From Microbacterium sp. B35-30 (GTDB lineage Bacteria; Actinomycetota; Actinomycetes; Actinomycetales; Microbacteriaceae): a stretch of DNA of 64,000 nt. Both the position numbers and the translations under genes were made by a program. The notes beneath the pieces were generated by a model, which was not told the origin of the DNA, searched no databases, and saw only the letters and a list, made by a program, of their open reading frames with translations. Below, in pieces: positions 6,420 through 15,622 of this stretch (positions are counted from its first letter, which is position 1; each line of letters starts with the position of its first letter). The stretch covers positions 106,722 to 170,721 of the forward strand of contig NZ_MWLQ01000003.1 of NCBI RefSeq assembly GCF_010634855.1, read 5' to 3'.

Positions 6420-8120
6420 CTAGGACCCGGTGCAGTAGGTGAGCGTGATCTGCGAGTGCACCGGCACGTCGCCCGGGGTGAGGGACTGAGACTGCACGAT
6501 CCGCGGATCGGCCCCTGGGCAGTTCGGGTCCTCCTGCGCGGTCACGATGAGTCCCACGTCCTCGAGCTCGCGGGTGGCGGCGTCCACGGTATAGCCACGC
6601 ACGTCGTCGATCGCCACGCGGCCGGACGCCACGACGAGGTTCACCATGGTGCCGGCGGCGACGTTGGCGCCGTCGACCGGGTCGCTCGAGATCACGGTGC
6701 CGGCGGCGAGATCCTTGTCGTTCTGCGACGTCACGGTGCCGAGCTGCAGGCCGGCGCCGGTGATCGCCGAGGTCGCGAGATCCTGTCCGAGTCCCATCAG
6801 CGGCGGCACGGTCGACATCTGCTGCCCGGTGGAGACGTAGACGCTGATCTGCTGGTCGGCCTCCACCGACGTGCCCTCCCCCGGCTCGGTGCGGATGACA
6901 TTGCCGGCGGCGACTTCGGCGTTCTCCTCGTCGACGCGGATCGCCCGGAGGTCGGCGTCGGCCAGGGTCTCGTTGGCCCGCTCGTAGGTCATGCCCGACA
7001 CGTCGGGCACCTCGCGGACATTCGTGGGCAGGTCGTCACGCGGCTGGATGGAGAGCACCCAGAACAGCAGCGAGATGAGGAGCACCGCCAGCAATGCCAC
7101 GCCCGCCCAGATCCACGCGACGGGCGGGCCGGCCTGGGTGCGCTTCATCGTGGTGTCGGTGCTGAGCTGGCGCAGCGACCGCGCGGTCTCGGCGGCCTGC
7201 CGAGGGTTGGGCCCGTACAGCTCGCTGGTGAGCGCGCCCACCTGCCGCTTCGACGGCTGGCGGCCGTCGACGGTCGCGTCGAGCGCCTCGCGGAAGCCCG
7301 CGGCATCCTGGTAGCGCTGGAACGGATCCTTGGCGAGGGCGCGCAGCGCCACTGTGTCGAGGGCCCGAGGCACCGTCTCGTTCACCTCGGACGGCGGCAC
7401 CGGCGCCTCACTCACGTGCTGGTACGCCACCGCAACCGGCGAATCGCCGCGGAACGGCTGGCGGCCGGTGAGCAGCTCGTACAGCACGACGCCCGTCGAG
7501 TACACGTCGGCGCGGGCGTCCACGGGCTCGCCCTTCGCCTGCTCCGGCGAGAAGTACGCCGCCGTCCCGAGGATCTGCGTGGTCTCGGCCACGGTCGACG
7601 AACTGTCGGACACCGCGCGCGCGATGCCGAAGTCCATGACCTTGACCTGGCCGGCGTCGGTCACCATCACGTTGCCCGGCTTGATGTCGCGGTGCACGAC
7701 GCCGGCGCGGTGCGAGTACTCGAGAGCCTCGAGGATGCCGTCGACGTAGCGGACGGCATCCGTGACCGGAACCGGGCCCGCCGAGACGATGTCCTTGAGC
7801 AGACGCCCCTGGACCAGCTCCATCACGATGAACGGGACGGGGCGCACCGTGCCGTCGGGCGCGGTGCGGGAGTCCTCGCCGGCGTCGTAGACCCGCACGA
7901 TCGTCGGGTGCGCCATGCGCGAGGCGGCCTGCGCCTCGAGGCGGAACCGGGTGCGGAACGCGTTGTCGTCGGCCAGCTCCCGGTCGAGGATCTTGATCGC
8001 GACCTGGCGGCCGAGCGTCAGGTCGTATCCGCGGTAGACGCTCGCCATGCCGCCCCGGCCGATGGGCTCGTCGATGCGATAGCGCCCCGAAAGCACACGC
8101 GGCTCAGCTGTCACGGTCAC
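6420..8120 (-). CDS. pknB: Serine/threonine protein kinase with PASTA domains (PknB)
   Basis: A 566-residue receptor kinase. The kinase domain (about 13-275) has the glycine loop GRGGMASVYRG, K43, HRDIKPGN (D145), DFG (163-165) and an activation loop with TVAETTQ that contains the likely autophosphorylation threonines. A juxtamembrane linker, a transmembrane helix (336-356) and three extracellular PASTA repeats (about 369-436, 437-502 and 503-566) follow. PASTA repeats bind muropeptides or lipid II, and PknB phosphorylates division and cell-wall proteins. It is the last gene of fhaA-fhaB-pstP-rodA-pbpA-pknA-pknB. The GTG at 8120 directly abuts AGGGA; the in-frame GTG at 8114 has better spacing and may be the true start. 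Confidence 0.95.
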   Translation of the reverse strand: MTVTAEPRVLSGRYRIDEPIGRGGMASVYRGYDLTLGRQVAIKILDRELADDNAFRTRFRLEAQAASRMAHPTIVRVYDAGEDSRTAPDGTVRPVPFIVMELVQGRLLKDIVSAGPVPVTDAVRYVDGILEALEYSHRAGVVHRDIKPGNVMVTDAGQVKVMDFGIARAVSDSSSTVAETTQILGTAAYFSPEQAKGEPVDARADVYSTGVVLYELLTGRQPFRGDSPVAVAYQHVSEAPVPPSEVNETVPRALDTVALRALAKDPFQRYQDAAGFREALDATVDGRQPSKRQVGALTSELYGPNPRQAAETARSLRQLSTDTTMKRTQAGPPVAWIWAGVALLAVLLISLLFWVLSIQPRDDLPTNVREVPDVSGMTYERANETLADADLRAIRVDEENAEVAAGNVIRTEPGEGTSVEADQQISVYVSTGQQMSTVPPLMGLGQDLATSAITGAGLQLGTVTSQNDKDLAAGTVISSDPVDGANVAAGTMVNLVVASGRVAIDDVRGYTVDAATRELEDVGLIVTAQEDPNCPGADPRIVQSQSLTPGDVPVHSQITLTYCTGS

Positions 8121-8153
8121 TCCCTGCCTGGAACATCAGCCACCCTAGCCGAG

Positions 8154-8190
8154 GCCGAGCGGGTCACGCGTGTCGCGCGACCCGCTCGGC
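8154..8190 (-). promoter_or_regulatory. Intercistronic hairpin between pknA and pknB
   Basis: GCCGAGCGGGTC (8154-8165) is exactly complementary to GACCCGCTCGGC (8179-8190), with a 13-nt loop. It is in the only sizeable gap (88 nt) in an otherwise overlapping operon. It has no U-tract, so partial termination or processing/stability control is more likely than full termination. Confidence 0.6.
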
Positions 8191-8208
8191 GCATTCACTC
8201 AGCTCGGC

Positions 8209-9924
8209 TCACGGGGTCGGCGTCGGCGACGGGTCGGGCGCCGGAGCAGCCTGGATGAGCACAGTGGCCTCACCCGACGTACCCGACGTGCGGTTGCCGG
8301 CGGTGCCACCGCTGCACGTCACGTTGTAGGTGACGATGACCGTCTGTCCTGCGGCATCGCCCGCCGTCACCTGCGCGGAGCGCGCGTTCTGCGGGAAGCT
8401 CGGGCCGTTCGCGATCGTGCCGTTCTGGACGGTGAAGGTGTAGGCGCTGACCGATCCCGTCCCCGAGGGGCAGGTGTAGCCGTCCCACATCACGGTGAGC
8501 GCCCCGCCGGGGGCGACTGAGGCAGGTGAGCCCTGGAAAGTCGGGCTGTTGGGCGCCGGCATCGGCACCTGGCCGGCATACGTCGTCAGCTCGATGACGG
8601 TGCCCTTCTGGACGTTCCCCGTGGGGCTCACGTCGTACACCCTGCCCTGGCTGGCCTCGTCCGGCGCGGCGTTGCCCTCGGTGCAGCTGGCGCCGAGACC
8701 GAGCGCGTCGAGCGCCGCGGATGCTGTCGCGCAGTCCTGCCCCACATAGTCCGCAGCGACCACGTTCGCCGTGGTGGGCGTCGGAGTCGGCGTGTCGGAC
8801 GGGGTCACCGACGGCGCAGTCGTGGTCGTGCTCGTCCTGGGGCCCGGCTCGTCCCGGTTCGCGGCGAACACCGCCCAGATCGTGCCGATCAGCACGAGCA
8901 GCAGCAGGGCGATGAGGGCGATCAAGGGCCAGGTCCACGGGCTGCGCTTCTTCTTCTCGCCCTCCCCTTCGGCGCCCTCTTCACCAGGTGCCGGCATGAT
9001 CTGCGTCGCGTCGGACGTGTCGGAGCCCGACGTGAGAAGCTGCGTCGCCGCATCGGCTGCGACGATGCCGGCGATCGCCGGGACGGCGGCGGCGGCCGCA
9101 GCCACATCGCCGCGGCGCAGCGCCGTGGCGGCGCGTGCGACGGCGGCAGCCGAAGCCGGGCGCTCGTCGGGCTTCTTCGCGATCATCGCCATCACGAGGT
9201 TCTGCACCGGCGTGGCGACCGTGGCGGGCAGCGGCGCGGGCTGCTCGTTGATCTGCGCCATCGCGATCGCGACCTGCGACTCGCCCGTGAACGGGCGCTT
9301 GCCCGCGAGGGATTCGTAGGCCACGATCCCGAGCGAGTAGATGTCGGTGGCGGGGGATGCCGGGTGCCCCGAGGCCTGCTCGGGCGACAGGTACTGCACG
9401 GTGCCCATCACCTGACCGGTGGCGGTCAGCGGGACCTGGTCGGCGATGCGTGCGATGCCGAAGTCGGTGATCTTCACTCGACCGTCGGGGGTGATGAGCA
9501 GGTTGCCCGGCTTGATGTCGCGGTGCACGAGGCCGGCCGCGTGGGCGGCCTGCAGTGCCGCCGACGTCTGCGCGACGATGTCGAGCGTCTTGTCGGTCGA
9601 GAGAGAGGTGTCGCGCTCGAGGATCGTCGAAAGCGCCTCACCGGGCACGAGCTCCATGACGAGGAAGGCGCTGCCGGCCTCCTCGCCGTAGTCGAACACG
9701 CTCGCTATGCCCTCGTGGTTCACGAGCGCCGCGTGGCGGGCCTCTGCACGGAAGCGCTCCAGGAACCCCGGATCTCCCATGTACTCGTCTTTGAGGATCT
9801 TGATGGCGACGGTCCGTCCGATGACGTGGTCGGTCGCTTCCCAGACCTCGCCCATGCCGCCGATCGCTATGCGCGAATCGAGTTCGTATCGGCCGCCGAA
9901 GGTCACGCCCTGCGTCGGTCTCAT
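8209..9924 (-). CDS. pknA: Serine/threonine protein kinase PknA-type with PASTA-like ectodomain
   Basis: A 571-residue kinase. The kinase domain (about 13-270) has IAIGGMGEVWEA, K42, HRDIKPGN (D136), DFG (154-156) and an activation loop with LTATGQVMGT. A transmembrane helix is at about 330-354, followed by a Thr/Pro-rich linker, one PASTA-like domain (about 389-453) and a further extracellular domain of about 110 residues ending in a Pro/Thr/Ser tail. Several extracellular cysteines are present (DCATAS, ASCTEG, YTCPSG, VTCSGG). Mycobacterial PknA lacks such an ectodomain, so this is an extended version. The ATG overlaps the pbpA stop (ATGA). Confidence 0.93.
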   Translation of the reverse strand: MRPTQGVTFGGRYELDSRIAIGGMGEVWEATDHVIGRTVAIKILKDEYMGDPGFLERFRAEARHAALVNHEGIASVFDYGEEAGSAFLVMELVPGEALSTILERDTSLSTDKTLDIVAQTSAALQAAHAAGLVHRDIKPGNLLITPDGRVKITDFGIARIADQVPLTATGQVMGTVQYLSPEQASGHPASPATDIYSLGIVAYESLAGKRPFTGESQVAIAMAQINEQPAPLPATVATPVQNLVMAMIAKKPDERPASAAAVARAATALRRGDVAAAAAAVPAIAGIVAADAATQLLTSGSDTSDATQIMPAPGEEGAEGEGEKKKRSPWTWPLIALIALLLLVLIGTIWAVFAANRDEPGPRTSTTTTAPSVTPSDTPTPTPTTANVVAADYVGQDCATASAALDALGLGASCTEGNAAPDEASQGRVYDVSPTGNVQKGTVIELTTYAGQVPMPAPNSPTFQGSPASVAPGGALTVMWDGYTCPSGTGSVSAYTFTVQNGTIANGPSFPQNARSAQVTAGDAAGQTVIVTYNVTCSGGTAGNRTSGTSGEATVLIQAAPAPDPSPTPTP

Positions 9925-11387
9925 TTGCCCAGCACCGCCTCCATGACCTTCTTCGCGATAGGAGCGGCGATGGTGTTGCCGCTTCCCGATTGTCCTTGCC
10001 TGCCGCCGTCCTCCACGACCACTGCGACCGCGACTTCGGGATTCTGGGCCGGGGCGAACCCTGTGAACCAGAGGGTATACGGCTCGTCCCCGGTGTTCTC
10101 CGCGGTACCGGTCTTCCCGGCCACGTCGACCCCGTCTATTCTTGCACCCGACGCAGCACCGTCACTGACATTGGCCACCATCATCGTGACCAGCTCGTCT
10201 GCGAGGCTGCCGTCGAGCGCACGCCCGAACTCACTGTCGTCGAAGGTCTTCTGAACCGACAGGTCCGGGCCGATCACACGGTCCACCATTCGGGGGTTCA
10301 TGACCATCCCGCCGTTCGCGATGCCGGCCGACACCATCGCCATCTGCAGCGGCGTCGCCGTCACCTGGCCCTGGCCGAATCCGCTCAGCGCGGTCTGGGC
10401 GTCATCCTGGATCGTCCGCGGGTAGCCCGAGGGCGTCGACAGGAGCGGGATCTCGACCGACTGGTTGAATCCGTACTTCTCCGCCTCTTCGCGGATCGCG
10501 GTGTCGCCGAGCTCCACCGCGAGTTCGGCGAAGGGGATGTTGCAGCTCAGCCGCAGCGCGTCCGCGAGGGTCACCGTGTCGCCGCCGCCGCACGTGCCGC
10601 CGCTGGCGTTGTGGACGATGCTGCTGGACTGCGGCAGCTGGTAGGTCGCGGGGTTCGGCAGCGTCGACTCGGGCGTGTAGTCGCCCGACGCGAGCGCGGC
10701 CGAGGCGACCACGAGCTTGAACGTCGAGCCGGGCGGGTTCAGATCCCCGGCGATGGCACGGTTCGACAGCGGCTTGCCGGGATCGGCCACGAGGGCGTCG
10801 TACGCCGCATTCACCCCGTCGGTCGCGTGCGACGCGAGCACGTTGGTGTCGAAGCTCGGGCTGGTGACCATCGCGAGGACGCGGCCTGTGGCCGGCTCGA
10901 TCGCGATGATTCCGCCCTGCAGGTCGCCGAGCGCCTCGTAGGCGGCGCGCTGCACGTCGGCGTCCAGCGACAGCACCACGTTGGAGCCCCGTGGCGGCTG
11001 TCCGGTGAAGATCCGCTCGACGCGCGAGAAGAACTGCGATCCCGCCGTGCCGCTGAGCTCCTGGTTCATCGCCTGCTCGATGCCGGTCACGGAACCGGGG
11101 CCGAGTGCGGGGTTGATGTAGCCCGTCACGGGCGCCCACATGTCGGCATCCGTGTACACCCGCTGCCAGCTGTAGACGTCGTCCGACGGCACCGACGACG
11201 CGATGGCAGAGCCGCTCGCGATGATCGAGCCGCGCTGCACCTCGAACGAGTCGTACAGCGCCCGGCGGTTGGCGGAGTTGGCCGCGAGCTGATCGGTCTG
11301 GATGACCTGGATCCAGCTCGTCGACCCGAACAGCGCGAGGAACATGACCAGCATCAGGATGCTGAGCCGCCGCAGTTCCTTCGTCAT
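9921..11387 (-). CDS. pbpA: Penicillin-binding protein PbpA, transpeptidase
   Basis: A 488-residue class B-like PBP. It has an N-terminal membrane anchor (about 7-27), a dimerisation region and a transpeptidase domain with the nucleophile S221 in STFK, the SCN triad (282-284) and KTGTA (K426). It crosslinks peptidoglycan outside the membrane and pairs with the adjacent RodA glycosyltransferase. The ATG at 11385-11387 overlaps the rodA stop by one base. An open frame continues upstream only as a shadow of rodA and was not used. Confidence 0.95.
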   Translation of the reverse strand: MTKELRRLSILMLVMFLALFGSTSWIQVIQTDQLAANSANRRALYDSFEVQRGSIIASGSAIASSVPSDDVYSWQRVYTDADMWAPVTGYINPALGPGSVTGIEQAMNQELSGTAGSQFFSRVERIFTGQPPRGSNVVLSLDADVQRAAYEALGDLQGGIIAIEPATGRVLAMVTSPSFDTNVLASHATDGVNAAYDALVADPGKPLSNRAIAGDLNPPGSTFKLVVASAALASGDYTPESTLPNPATYQLPQSSSIVHNASGGTCGGGDTVTLADALRLSCNIPFAELAVELGDTAIREEAEKYGFNQSVEIPLLSTPSGYPRTIQDDAQTALSGFGQGQVTATPLQMAMVSAGIANGGMVMNPRMVDRVIGPDLSVQKTFDDSEFGRALDGSLADELVTMMVANVSDGAASGARIDGVDVAGKTGTAENTGDEPYTLWFTGFAPAQNPEVAVAVVVEDGGRQGQSGSGNTIAAPIAKKVMEAVLGK

Positions 11388-12781
11388 CAGCCGATCACCA
11401 CCCTGGGCCGGCTGCGGACGGCGTCCGAGATCCGCAGCAGCAGCGCCACGATGATCCAGTTCGCCACGAGCGACGAACCGCCCGCCGCGAGGAACGGCGT
11501 CGTGAGGCCGGTGAGGGGGATCAGGCGGGTGACGCCGCCGACCATGATGAACACCTGCAGCGCGATCGTGAACGACAGGCCGGTGGCGAGCAGCTTGCCG
11601 AAGTCGTCCTGTCCGGCCAGGCCGATGCGGATGCCGCGGCTCGTGAAGACCATGTACAGGCAGAGGATGGCGAACACGCCGATGAGGCCGAGCTCCTCGC
11701 CGAGGGCCGGCAGGATGTAGTCGCTCTCCGCGACCGGCGTCAGGTACGGCCGCCCCTGCCCGAGCCCGGTGCCCAGCAGGCCGCCGCTGGCCATGCCGAA
11801 GATGCCGTTGACGAGCTGGAAGCTGGAGTTGTCCATCAGCGCGGGGTTGAAGGCATCCAGCCAGTTGGTGAACCGCGCGCCCACGTACGGGAGGATCCGG
11901 GACGCGAGGAACGCACCCGACACCGCGAGCACCACGCCGATGAGCACCCAGCTGGTCTTGCCCGTCGCGACGTAGAGCATGGCGACGAACATGCCGAAGA
12001 TGAGCACGCCGGTGCCGAGGTCGCGCTGCAGCACGATGATGCCGAGCGAGATGAGCCAGATGACCAGCAGCGGGCCCAGCTCGCGTGCGCGCGGCCACGT
12101 CATGCCGAGGAACCGGGTGCCGGTCGACGTGAGGCTTTCGCGGGTGCGCACGAGGTAACCGGCGAAGAAGATGGCGAGGGCGATCTTGGCGAGCTCGCCC
12201 GGCTGGAACGTGAAGATGCCGAGGTCGACCCACACGTCGGCGTTGCCGCCGCCGCTCAGCCCGGGGATCACCGGAAGCACCAGGAGCACGATGCCGACGA
12301 ACCCGAAGATGTACGTGTAGCGGAACAGCACGCGGTAGTTGTGCAGGAACATCACCACGAGGATCGCCGCGATCAGGGCGATCGCCGCCCACGCGAGCTG
12401 CCGCGTCGAGTACGCCTCCCACCCGTGGCGCTCCCACTGGAGGTCGAGCCGGTAGATCATGGCGAGGCCCAGCCCCGTGAGGAGCGTCGCGATGGGCACG
12501 ACGAACGGATCGGCCGCGCGGGCGCGCAGGCGCAGCAGGATGTGCAGCGCGATCACGAGGGCGGTGAGGCCGCCGCAGTACACCAGGAAGGTCCAGTCGA
12601 TGGCACCGAGCGCGCCGAGCTGGACGAGCGCGATCGCCGAGCCGTTGATCGCGAACGCGAAGACCAGCAGGGCCAGCTCGCGGTTGCGCTGCGTCTGCGG
12701 CACGCGGATGCGGCGCAGCGCCCGCACCACCGCGGTGTCGGTCGAGACGGCGTCCGTCGGCGTGCTCGTGGAGGCGCTCAT
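11387..12781 (-). CDS. rodA: RodA/FtsW family peptidoglycan glycosyltransferase
   Basis: A 464-residue polytopic protein of the SEDS family, with a cytosolic N terminus of about 35 residues and roughly 10-12 hydrophobic helices. Recognisable motifs are QPGELAKIAL, the LQRDLGTGVLIFG segment and the terminal PFLAAGGSSLVANW block. It polymerises lipid II during elongation or division, together with PbpA encoded next. The ATG overlaps the pstP stop (ATGA). The neighbourhood favours the RodA name over FtsW. Confidence 0.94.
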   Translation of the reverse strand: MSASTSTPTDAVSTDTAVVRALRRIRVPQTQRNRELALLVFAFAINGSAIALVQLGALGAIDWTFLVYCGGLTALVIALHILLRLRARAADPFVVPIATLLTGLGLAMIYRLDLQWERHGWEAYSTRQLAWAAIALIAAILVVMFLHNYRVLFRYTYIFGFVGIVLLVLPVIPGLSGGGNADVWVDLGIFTFQPGELAKIALAIFFAGYLVRTRESLTSTGTRFLGMTWPRARELGPLLVIWLISLGIIVLQRDLGTGVLIFGMFVAMLYVATGKTSWVLIGVVLAVSGAFLASRILPYVGARFTNWLDAFNPALMDNSSFQLVNGIFGMASGGLLGTGLGQGRPYLTPVAESDYILPALGEELGLIGVFAILCLYMVFTSRGIRIGLAGQDDFGKLLATGLSFTIALQVFIMVGGVTRLIPLTGLTTPFLAAGGSSLVANWIIVALLLRISDAVRSRPRVVIG

Positions 12782-14016
12782 CCGCCTCCTCCCGACAGGT
12801 CGCTGATTCCGGACACGATCTGGCGCGCGTGAGAGAGCGAGTTCGCCGAGATCGTCCCCTCCACGGTCGCACGGGCGAAGTCCGACAGCGAATCGAGGGG
12901 GATCTCGGTGTCCTCGTACGGCGTCGACAGCGAGATCGGCCCGATGTTCTGCTGCACGCCCTGATAGATCACGACGGTGTCCTCATCCGCGCCCACGTAG
13001 TAGCGCGTCTGCGTCCACTGGTAGCCGAGCCAGGCGGCGCCGGCGAGGATGACGAGCACGAGAGCCAGCCCGACGATCCATCCGATCCGGCGGCGGCGCG
13101 CACGTCGGCGGTCTTCCTCGATGAGCTCCTCGAGGAACTCCGCGGCGGGCTCGAAGTGCGTGGGCTCGTTCGCCGCCTGCCGGTTGGGGTGCAGCCAGCT
13201 GGTGCGTCCGGGACGCGCCGCGGGCACCTCGACGCCGGTCGGGTTGGAGGCGGACCCCACGATCGTGGGCGTGCCGGAGAAGAGCGGATGCTGCCCGCCG
13301 ACGTCGACGATGACGATCGTGACGTTGTCGGGGGCGCCGCCGTCGAGGGCCTGCTTCAGGAGGCTGTCGGCGGTGCGGCCGGGGGCGAGCCCGAGACCCA
13401 TCGCCTTGGCGGTGTGCGGGTCGTCGACGACGCCCGAGAGCCCGTCCGAGCACAGCAGCCACCGGTCGCCCGGCTGCGTCGGCATGATGAATGTGTCGAG
13501 CTCTGGATCGGTGTCCATGTCGCCGAGCACGCGCATCAGCACGGAGCGCCGCGGGTGGTACCGGGCCTCTTCGGGCGTGATGCGGCCCGAGTCGACGAGG
13601 CGCTGCACGAACGTGTGGTCGGTGGTGATCTGCGTGAGGGCGCCGTCGCGGTACAGGTAGATGCGCGAGTCGCCGATGTGGGCGATGACGGCGTAGTCGT
13701 CGACCATGATCAGCGCGCTGACGGTCGTGCCCATGCCGGCGAGCTCGGGACGGAGGTTGACCGTGTCGGCGAGGTCGACCGCGGCATCCGATATCGCGTC
13801 GCCCAGCGCCCGCTCGGCATCGGACGTCGAGTCGTAGGGGCGGTCGAGCGCCTGCAGGCGCGTGATGGCGATGCTCGAGGCGACGTCACCGCCGGCGTGG
13901 CCGCCCATCCCGTCGGCGACGACGAACAGGTTCGAGCCGGCGTAGCCCGAGTCCTGGTTGTTGGAGCGCACCTTGCCGGTGTGCGAGATGGCGGCGCTCG
14001 AGCCCTGAAAGACCAT
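12778..14016 (-). CDS. pstP: PP2C-family serine/threonine phosphatase PstP
   Basis: A 412-residue protein. The PP2C domain (about 1-235) has the metal-binding SNNQD (D22), VVADGMGGHAGGD (D35, G36), IGDSRIYLYRDG and SDGLSGVV motifs. A linker and an Arg-rich stop-transfer segment precede a transmembrane helix at about 311-331 and an extracellular domain of about 80 residues. It reverses phosphorylation by PknA and PknB, whose genes are in the same operon. The start overlaps nothing: 18 nt separate it from fhaB. Confidence 0.95.
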   Translation of the reverse strand: MVFQGSSAAISHTGKVRSNNQDSGYAGSNLFVVADGMGGHAGGDVASSIAITRLQALDRPYDSTSDAERALGDAISDAAVDLADTVNLRPELAGMGTTVSALIMVDDYAVIAHIGDSRIYLYRDGALTQITTDHTFVQRLVDSGRITPEEARYHPRRSVLMRVLGDMDTDPELDTFIMPTQPGDRWLLCSDGLSGVVDDPHTAKAMGLGLAPGRTADSLLKQALDGGAPDNVTIVIVDVGGQHPLFSGTPTIVGSASNPTGVEVPAARPGRTSWLHPNRQAANEPTHFEPAAEFLEELIEEDRRRARRRRIGWIVGLALVLVILAGAAWLGYQWTQTRYYVGADEDTVVIYQGVQQNIGPISLSTPYEDTEIPLDSLSDFARATVEGTISANSLSHARQIVSGISDLSGGGG

Positions 14017-14034
14017 ATGCGAGGGGTCCGCCCG

Positions 14035-14577
14035 CTACTTCCGCAGCTCGAACGTCGTCGCGCCGACCTTGATCGGTGCGCCGATGTTCACGGGGACGGG
14101 AGCGGTGACGCGGGCGCCGTCGTGCCAGGTGCCGTTCGTCGAGTCGAGGTCCTGGATCATCCACTGGTCGCCCCACAGCACCAGGCGGGCGTGGTGGCTC
14201 GAGGTGTAGTCGTCGCGGATGACGAGCCCCGACTCGCTCGAGCGCCCGATCGTGAGCGGCTCGTTGCCGAGGGGGAGCTCGAGTCCCGTCTTCGGGCCGC
14301 TCGTGATGACGATGCGCGACACGGCCGCGGTGGTCGCGGGCCCGCCCGGCTGTGCGGGCGCCGCCGAGCCCGAGGCGGCGGGCCCTGTCAACGAGGCGCC
14401 GGCAGCGCCTCCCCCGGTCGCAGAGCCTGTCGAAGCGGCCGCGACTGCGGCATCCGGCATCCGGCGCACCTTCACGCCGAACAGGTCGGCACGCAGCGAA
14501 TACACGACGGCGAAGACGAACGCCCACAGCAGGACCAGGAATCCGATGCGCAGCAGCAGCAGGGTGAGCTCGCTCAT
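14035..14577 (-). CDS. fhaB: FHA-domain membrane-anchored protein FhaB (FipA-type)
   Basis: A 180-residue protein with an N-terminal transmembrane helix (about 5-28), a Gly/Ala/Pro linker and a C-terminal FHA domain (about 95-178) carrying the phosphothreonine-binding signatures IGRSSESG, SSHHARL and DSTNGTWHDG. FHA domains read the threonine phosphorylation made by PknA/PknB; the mycobacterial orthologue FipA links to FtsZ and FtsQ. The ATG at 14575-14577 overlaps the fhaA stop (ATGA). Confidence 0.93.
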   Translation of the reverse strand: MSELTLLLLRIGFLVLLWAFVFAVVYSLRADLFGVKVRRMPDAAVAAASTGSATGGGAAGASLTGPAASGSAAPAQPGGPATTAAVSRIVITSGPKTGLELPLGNEPLTIGRSSESGLVIRDDYTSSHHARLVLWGDQWMIQDLDSTNGTWHDGARVTAPVPVNIGAPIKVGATTFELRK

Positions 14578-15326
14578 GCCAGCGGCCCCCTCTCCTGCGC
14601 GTCGTAGGCGTCGAAGGCCCGTGTGGCGTCGTCGACGGGTGCCGGGGGGCGGGGCGTCGAGGCCTGCGCGACGACCCGGAACACGATGTCGGTGCGGCCG
14701 ATGCGGACGGTCGAATCCGGCGGCAGCGCGGCCTCTCCGACCTTGCGGCCGTCGAGCAGCGTGCCGTTCGTCGAGCCCAGATCGCGGACCATGGCGCGCT
14801 CGCCGTCCCACAGGATCTCGACGTGCTTGCGGCTGGTGCCCGAGTCGGCGACGGTGATGTCGGCGTCGCTGCCGCGGCCGATGACCGTGCGTGATTTGGT
14901 GAGCGGGATGCGGCGGCCCTCGACATCCACCACACCGCGCCAGGCGACCCGCCCGCCCTGCGCCGTCGAGGACTCGACCCGCAGCGTGCCGGTGGAGAGG
15001 TCGTCGTCGCGTCGCAGCGAGATCGTCACCGGACCGGCGAACGAGTAGCCCTGGGCCTTCGCATGCGCGTGCACGAGCGTGTCGAGCTCGTGCGTGAGCG
15101 CGTCGCCGAGCGCCGAGATGCGGTCGTCGTCGGCAGGCGACAGCCGGACGGTGAACGTGTTGGGTGCGAGGATGCGGTCGCGGCTGACCACAGCCGCCTT
15201 CTTGTCGAGCTCGCTGCGCAGGGCGGACGCGATCTCGACAGGCTGGATGCCGCTGCGGAAGGTCTTCGCGAACGCGCTGTTCACAGCGCGTTCGAGACCT
15301 TTCTCGAAGCTGTCAAGTAGTCCCAC
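14574..15326 (-). CDS. fhaA: FHA-domain protein FhaA with N-terminal DUF3662
   Basis: A 250-residue soluble protein. The N-terminal DUF3662 domain (about 1-120, starting GLLDSFEKGLERAVNSAFAK) is joined to a C-terminal FHA domain (about 150-230) with VIGRGSDADI, SRKHVEI and LGSTNGTLLDG. In mycobacteria FhaA binds phosphorylated MviN and controls peptidoglycan synthesis. It is the first gene of the seven-gene signalling and cell-wall operon. The GTG at 15324-15326 has a GAGGAG Shine-Dalgarno 5 nt upstream. The DUF3662-FHA linker is much shorter than in M. tuberculosis. Confidence 0.93.
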   Translation of the reverse strand: MGLLDSFEKGLERAVNSAFAKTFRSGIQPVEIASALRSELDKKAAVVSRDRILAPNTFTVRLSPADDDRISALGDALTHELDTLVHAHAKAQGYSFAGPVTISLRRDDDLSTGTLRVESSTAQGGRVAWRGVVDVEGRRIPLTKSRTVIGRGSDADITVADSGTSRKHVEILWDGERAMVRDLGSTNGTLLDGRKVGEAALPPDSTVRIGRTDIVFRVVAQASTPRPPAPVDDATRAFDAYDAQERGPLA

Positions 15327-15484
15327 GGAGCTCCTCTGGAGGGGGATGCCGGTTGCTACATGCTAATTGCACAGCCTGTGCCGGCGATGGACCACGCTCG
15401 CGACCGGGCCGAGTTAGAAGCAGGCCGCGACGCATGATATCCTCGGCAAGTTGAGTTTCGCGGGATCTTCGGATGCCGTGGCTC

Positions 15485-15568
15485 GCGCGAGTGGCGGAAT
15501 AGGCAGACGCGCTGGCTTCAGGTGCCAGTGCCCGAAAGGGCGTGGGGGTTCAACTCCCCCCTCGCGCA
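15485..15568 (+). tRNA. tRNA-Leu (CAG anticodon)
   Basis: An 84-nt class II tRNA. The acceptor stem GCGCGAG (15485-15491) pairs with CTCGCGC (15561-15567), followed by discriminator A15568. The anticodon stem CTGGC/GCCAG encloses TTCAGGT, giving anticodon CAG. The long variable arm GTGCCCGAAAGGGCGT forms its own hairpin, and the T arm is GGGGGTTCAACTCCCCC. No CCA is encoded. Confidence 0.97.
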
Positions 15569-15577
15569 CACAGCGCA

Positions 15578-15608
15578 AGAAGGGCTCCCCGGAAGGGGAG
15601 CCCTTCTC
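15578..15608. terminator. Bidirectional terminator between tRNA-Leu and the PhoD-like gene
   Basis: The perfect stem AAGGGCTCCCC (15580-15590) / GGGGAGCCCTT (15595-15605) has a GGAA loop and is followed by CTCCG on the plus strand and CTTGCG on the minus strand. It serves tRNA-Leu and, in the other direction, the convergent phosphatase gene. Confidence 0.85.
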
Positions 15609-15622
15609 CGTATCCCGATGTG

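Noticed and set aside
6456..8258. A 600-codon antisense frame under pknB
   Set aside because: PknB on the other strand is unambiguous, and the antisense protein is a His/Arg/Gly/Val-rich shadow.
12829..14607. A 592-codon plus-strand frame across pstP and fhaB
   Set aside because: Both minus-strand genes have intact catalytic or FHA motifs and coupled starts, so the plus frame is a shadow.
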